DNA of 64,000 bases from Shewanella gaetbuli (GTDB lineage: Bacteria; Pseudomonadota; Gammaproteobacteria; Enterobacterales; Shewanellaceae): positions 1 through 64,000 of the forward strand of contig NZ_JAKIKP010000005.1 of the NCBI RefSeq assembly GCF_023284065.1, given 5' to 3'. The position numbers were made by a program, and so were the translations under genes. Below the pieces are notes generated by a model, which saw only the letters and a list, made by a program, of their open reading frames with translations, was not told the origin of the DNA and searched no databases. The stretch's first letter is position 1; the number at the start of each line of letters is the position of its first letter. This document shows, piece by piece, positions 63,253 through 64,000 of the stretch.

Positions 63253-63813
63253 CTAGTCTTTTGAAAAATAGTCATTGAGTATGTTTTCACCCGACTCAAA
63301 TCGCGCTAATAGGTCGTCATCTGAATCGACCGCTTTGTTAGACGTTTTCGCTGGTTTTTGAGCTGATTCGGTTTCATTTAAACCGAGTTTATTCATAAGG
63401 TGCTCAATTTTATCCAGTTGGCTGTCTAACCATTTTTGATCTTCAGCGGATAACTCTCTGCCTTCTTCAAGCATATCGAGTAGCTTGTTTAGACGAGGGT
63501 CTTCTTCAAGCTTCAATAGTTTTTGCTCGTCAGTCATTTTTGGCTGTTTAGGTTTAGCTTTTTCAGCAGTGACATTGGGTTTAGCGACAGGTGCTAACGC
63601 CACTGGCTTTTTACTGCCATGACGCGGATCTGTTGATTTACCAGAAGCATTAGGTGCGTTTTGCTTTAACAAGCTCTCGTTGTGACGATTACCTGGTTTA
63701 CGGCCTTTTTCGCTACGTTTACCTTCTGGGGTATTACGATCGGCTTTTTTTACTCTAGGAGCAAATTTAGGGCCGTTTTCTCCGCCCTTGCGAGTTTTTT
63801 TACTGCGCGCCAT
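63253..63813 (-). CDS. yihI: Der GTPase-activating protein YihI
   Basis: The 186-residue protein is very basic in its first half (MARSKKTRKGGENGPKFAPR, then GRKPGNRHNES). Its second half is acidic and helical (EEDPRLNKLLDMLEEGRELSAEDQKWLD). This is the layout of YihI, which stimulates the ribosome-assembly GTPase Der. I start at ATG 63813, where the family begins; 15 more codons are open upstream. The 140 bases to the window edge show no gene. Confidence 0.93.
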   Translation of the reverse strand: MARSKKTRKGGENGPKFAPRVKKADRNTPEGKRSEKGRKPGNRHNESLLKQNAPNASGKSTDPRHGSKKPVALAPVAKPNVTAEKAKPKQPKMTDEQKLLKLEEDPRLNKLLDMLEEGRELSAEDQKWLDSQLDKIEHLMNKLGLNETESAQKPAKTSNKAVDSDDDLLARFESGENILNDYFSKD

Positions 63814-64000
63814 GATGTTCTCAGTTACTTTTGTAAAACAGCTCATCGAGGTTTTCACCTCGATGGATTAAATTAGGTTGCGCTTTATATCAGATTCTGA
63901 TGATTTTTGCATCAAAATGAGCGCTTGCGAGGCAAATAATAGCGTAAATTCGCTGTGAAGGGCTAAATATTCAAAAGTTTGTTGCTGGTAAAAGCTCACA

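Overview
The window is a piece of a gammaproteobacterial chromosome, most likely a marine Shewanella. The evidence is gene content and order: gpmM-envC-ctpA-yibQ divergent from yibN-secB-gpsA, an Otr-type octaheme cytochrome with a DUF3373 partner, divergent hutI/hutCUH, yihI, mtnC, and many c-type cytochrome and envelope genes. The DNA is moderately AT-rich. The species is not fixed by anything I can read.

Layout. 0-0.6 kb: the 3' part of a 5S rRNA, its terminator, and two copies of a palindromic dispersed repeat. 0.6-9.7 kb: conserved core (YkgJ-like protein, NsrR, yibQ-ctpA-envC-gpmM on the minus strand, then yibN, secB, gpsA and a HI0933-family flavoprotein). 9.7-14.7 kb: an AT-rich accessory block with a CoiA-like nuclease, a cold-shock/excalibur membrane protein, a DNA-sulfur-binding-type HNH endonuclease and a HEPN-like protein, followed by three overlapping tiny ORFs. 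This is the best candidate here for an undescribed defence-type locus. 14.7-20.4 kb: an envelope/stress block (DUF3955, DUF1328, a small lipoprotein, a dual-specificity phosphatase-diacylglycerol kinase fusion, a sigma-54 activator, a DUF2383 protein and a BON protein). Two sigma-54-like promoters flank the activator gene.

20.5-25.3 kb: an arsenic operon that starts with an ArsC-ArsR fusion and continues with Acr3, a Cx5R phosphatase, an ArsJ-associated GAPDH and ArsJ. This gives both arsenite efflux and the arseno-phosphoglycerate export route. 25.4-30.3 kb: a small lipoprotein, a Crp/Fnr regulator and a 1.1-kilo-residue indolepyruvate:ferredoxin oxidoreductase. 30.3-30.9 kb: two large composite repeats of the same family as those next to the 5S gene, in the opposite orientation. 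31.0-36.8 kb: ilvD and a 2-hydroxyacid utilisation cluster (D-2-hydroxyacid dehydrogenase, LldD-type FMN dehydrogenase, GntP-family permease).

36.8-50.3 kb: assorted core genes (a solute-binding protein, NlpC/P60 lipoprotein, AsmA-like protein, mogA, a hydrolase-natA-natB operon, acyl-CoA ligase, two hotdog thioesterases, a solitary autotransporter-type barrel, mtnC, dCMP deaminase). 50.5-54.3 kb: a respiratory cluster of monoheme cytochrome, DUF3373 outer-membrane protein and octaheme Otr, preceded by an FNR-like box. 54.3-59.8 kb: histidine utilisation (hutI divergent from hutC-hutU-hutH) with a palindromic operator between hutI and hutC. 59.8-64 kb: an outer-membrane protein, a YbdG-like MscS channel, an acyltransferase, a DUF2489 protein and yihI. 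I saw no tRNA, CRISPR array, transposase or integrase.
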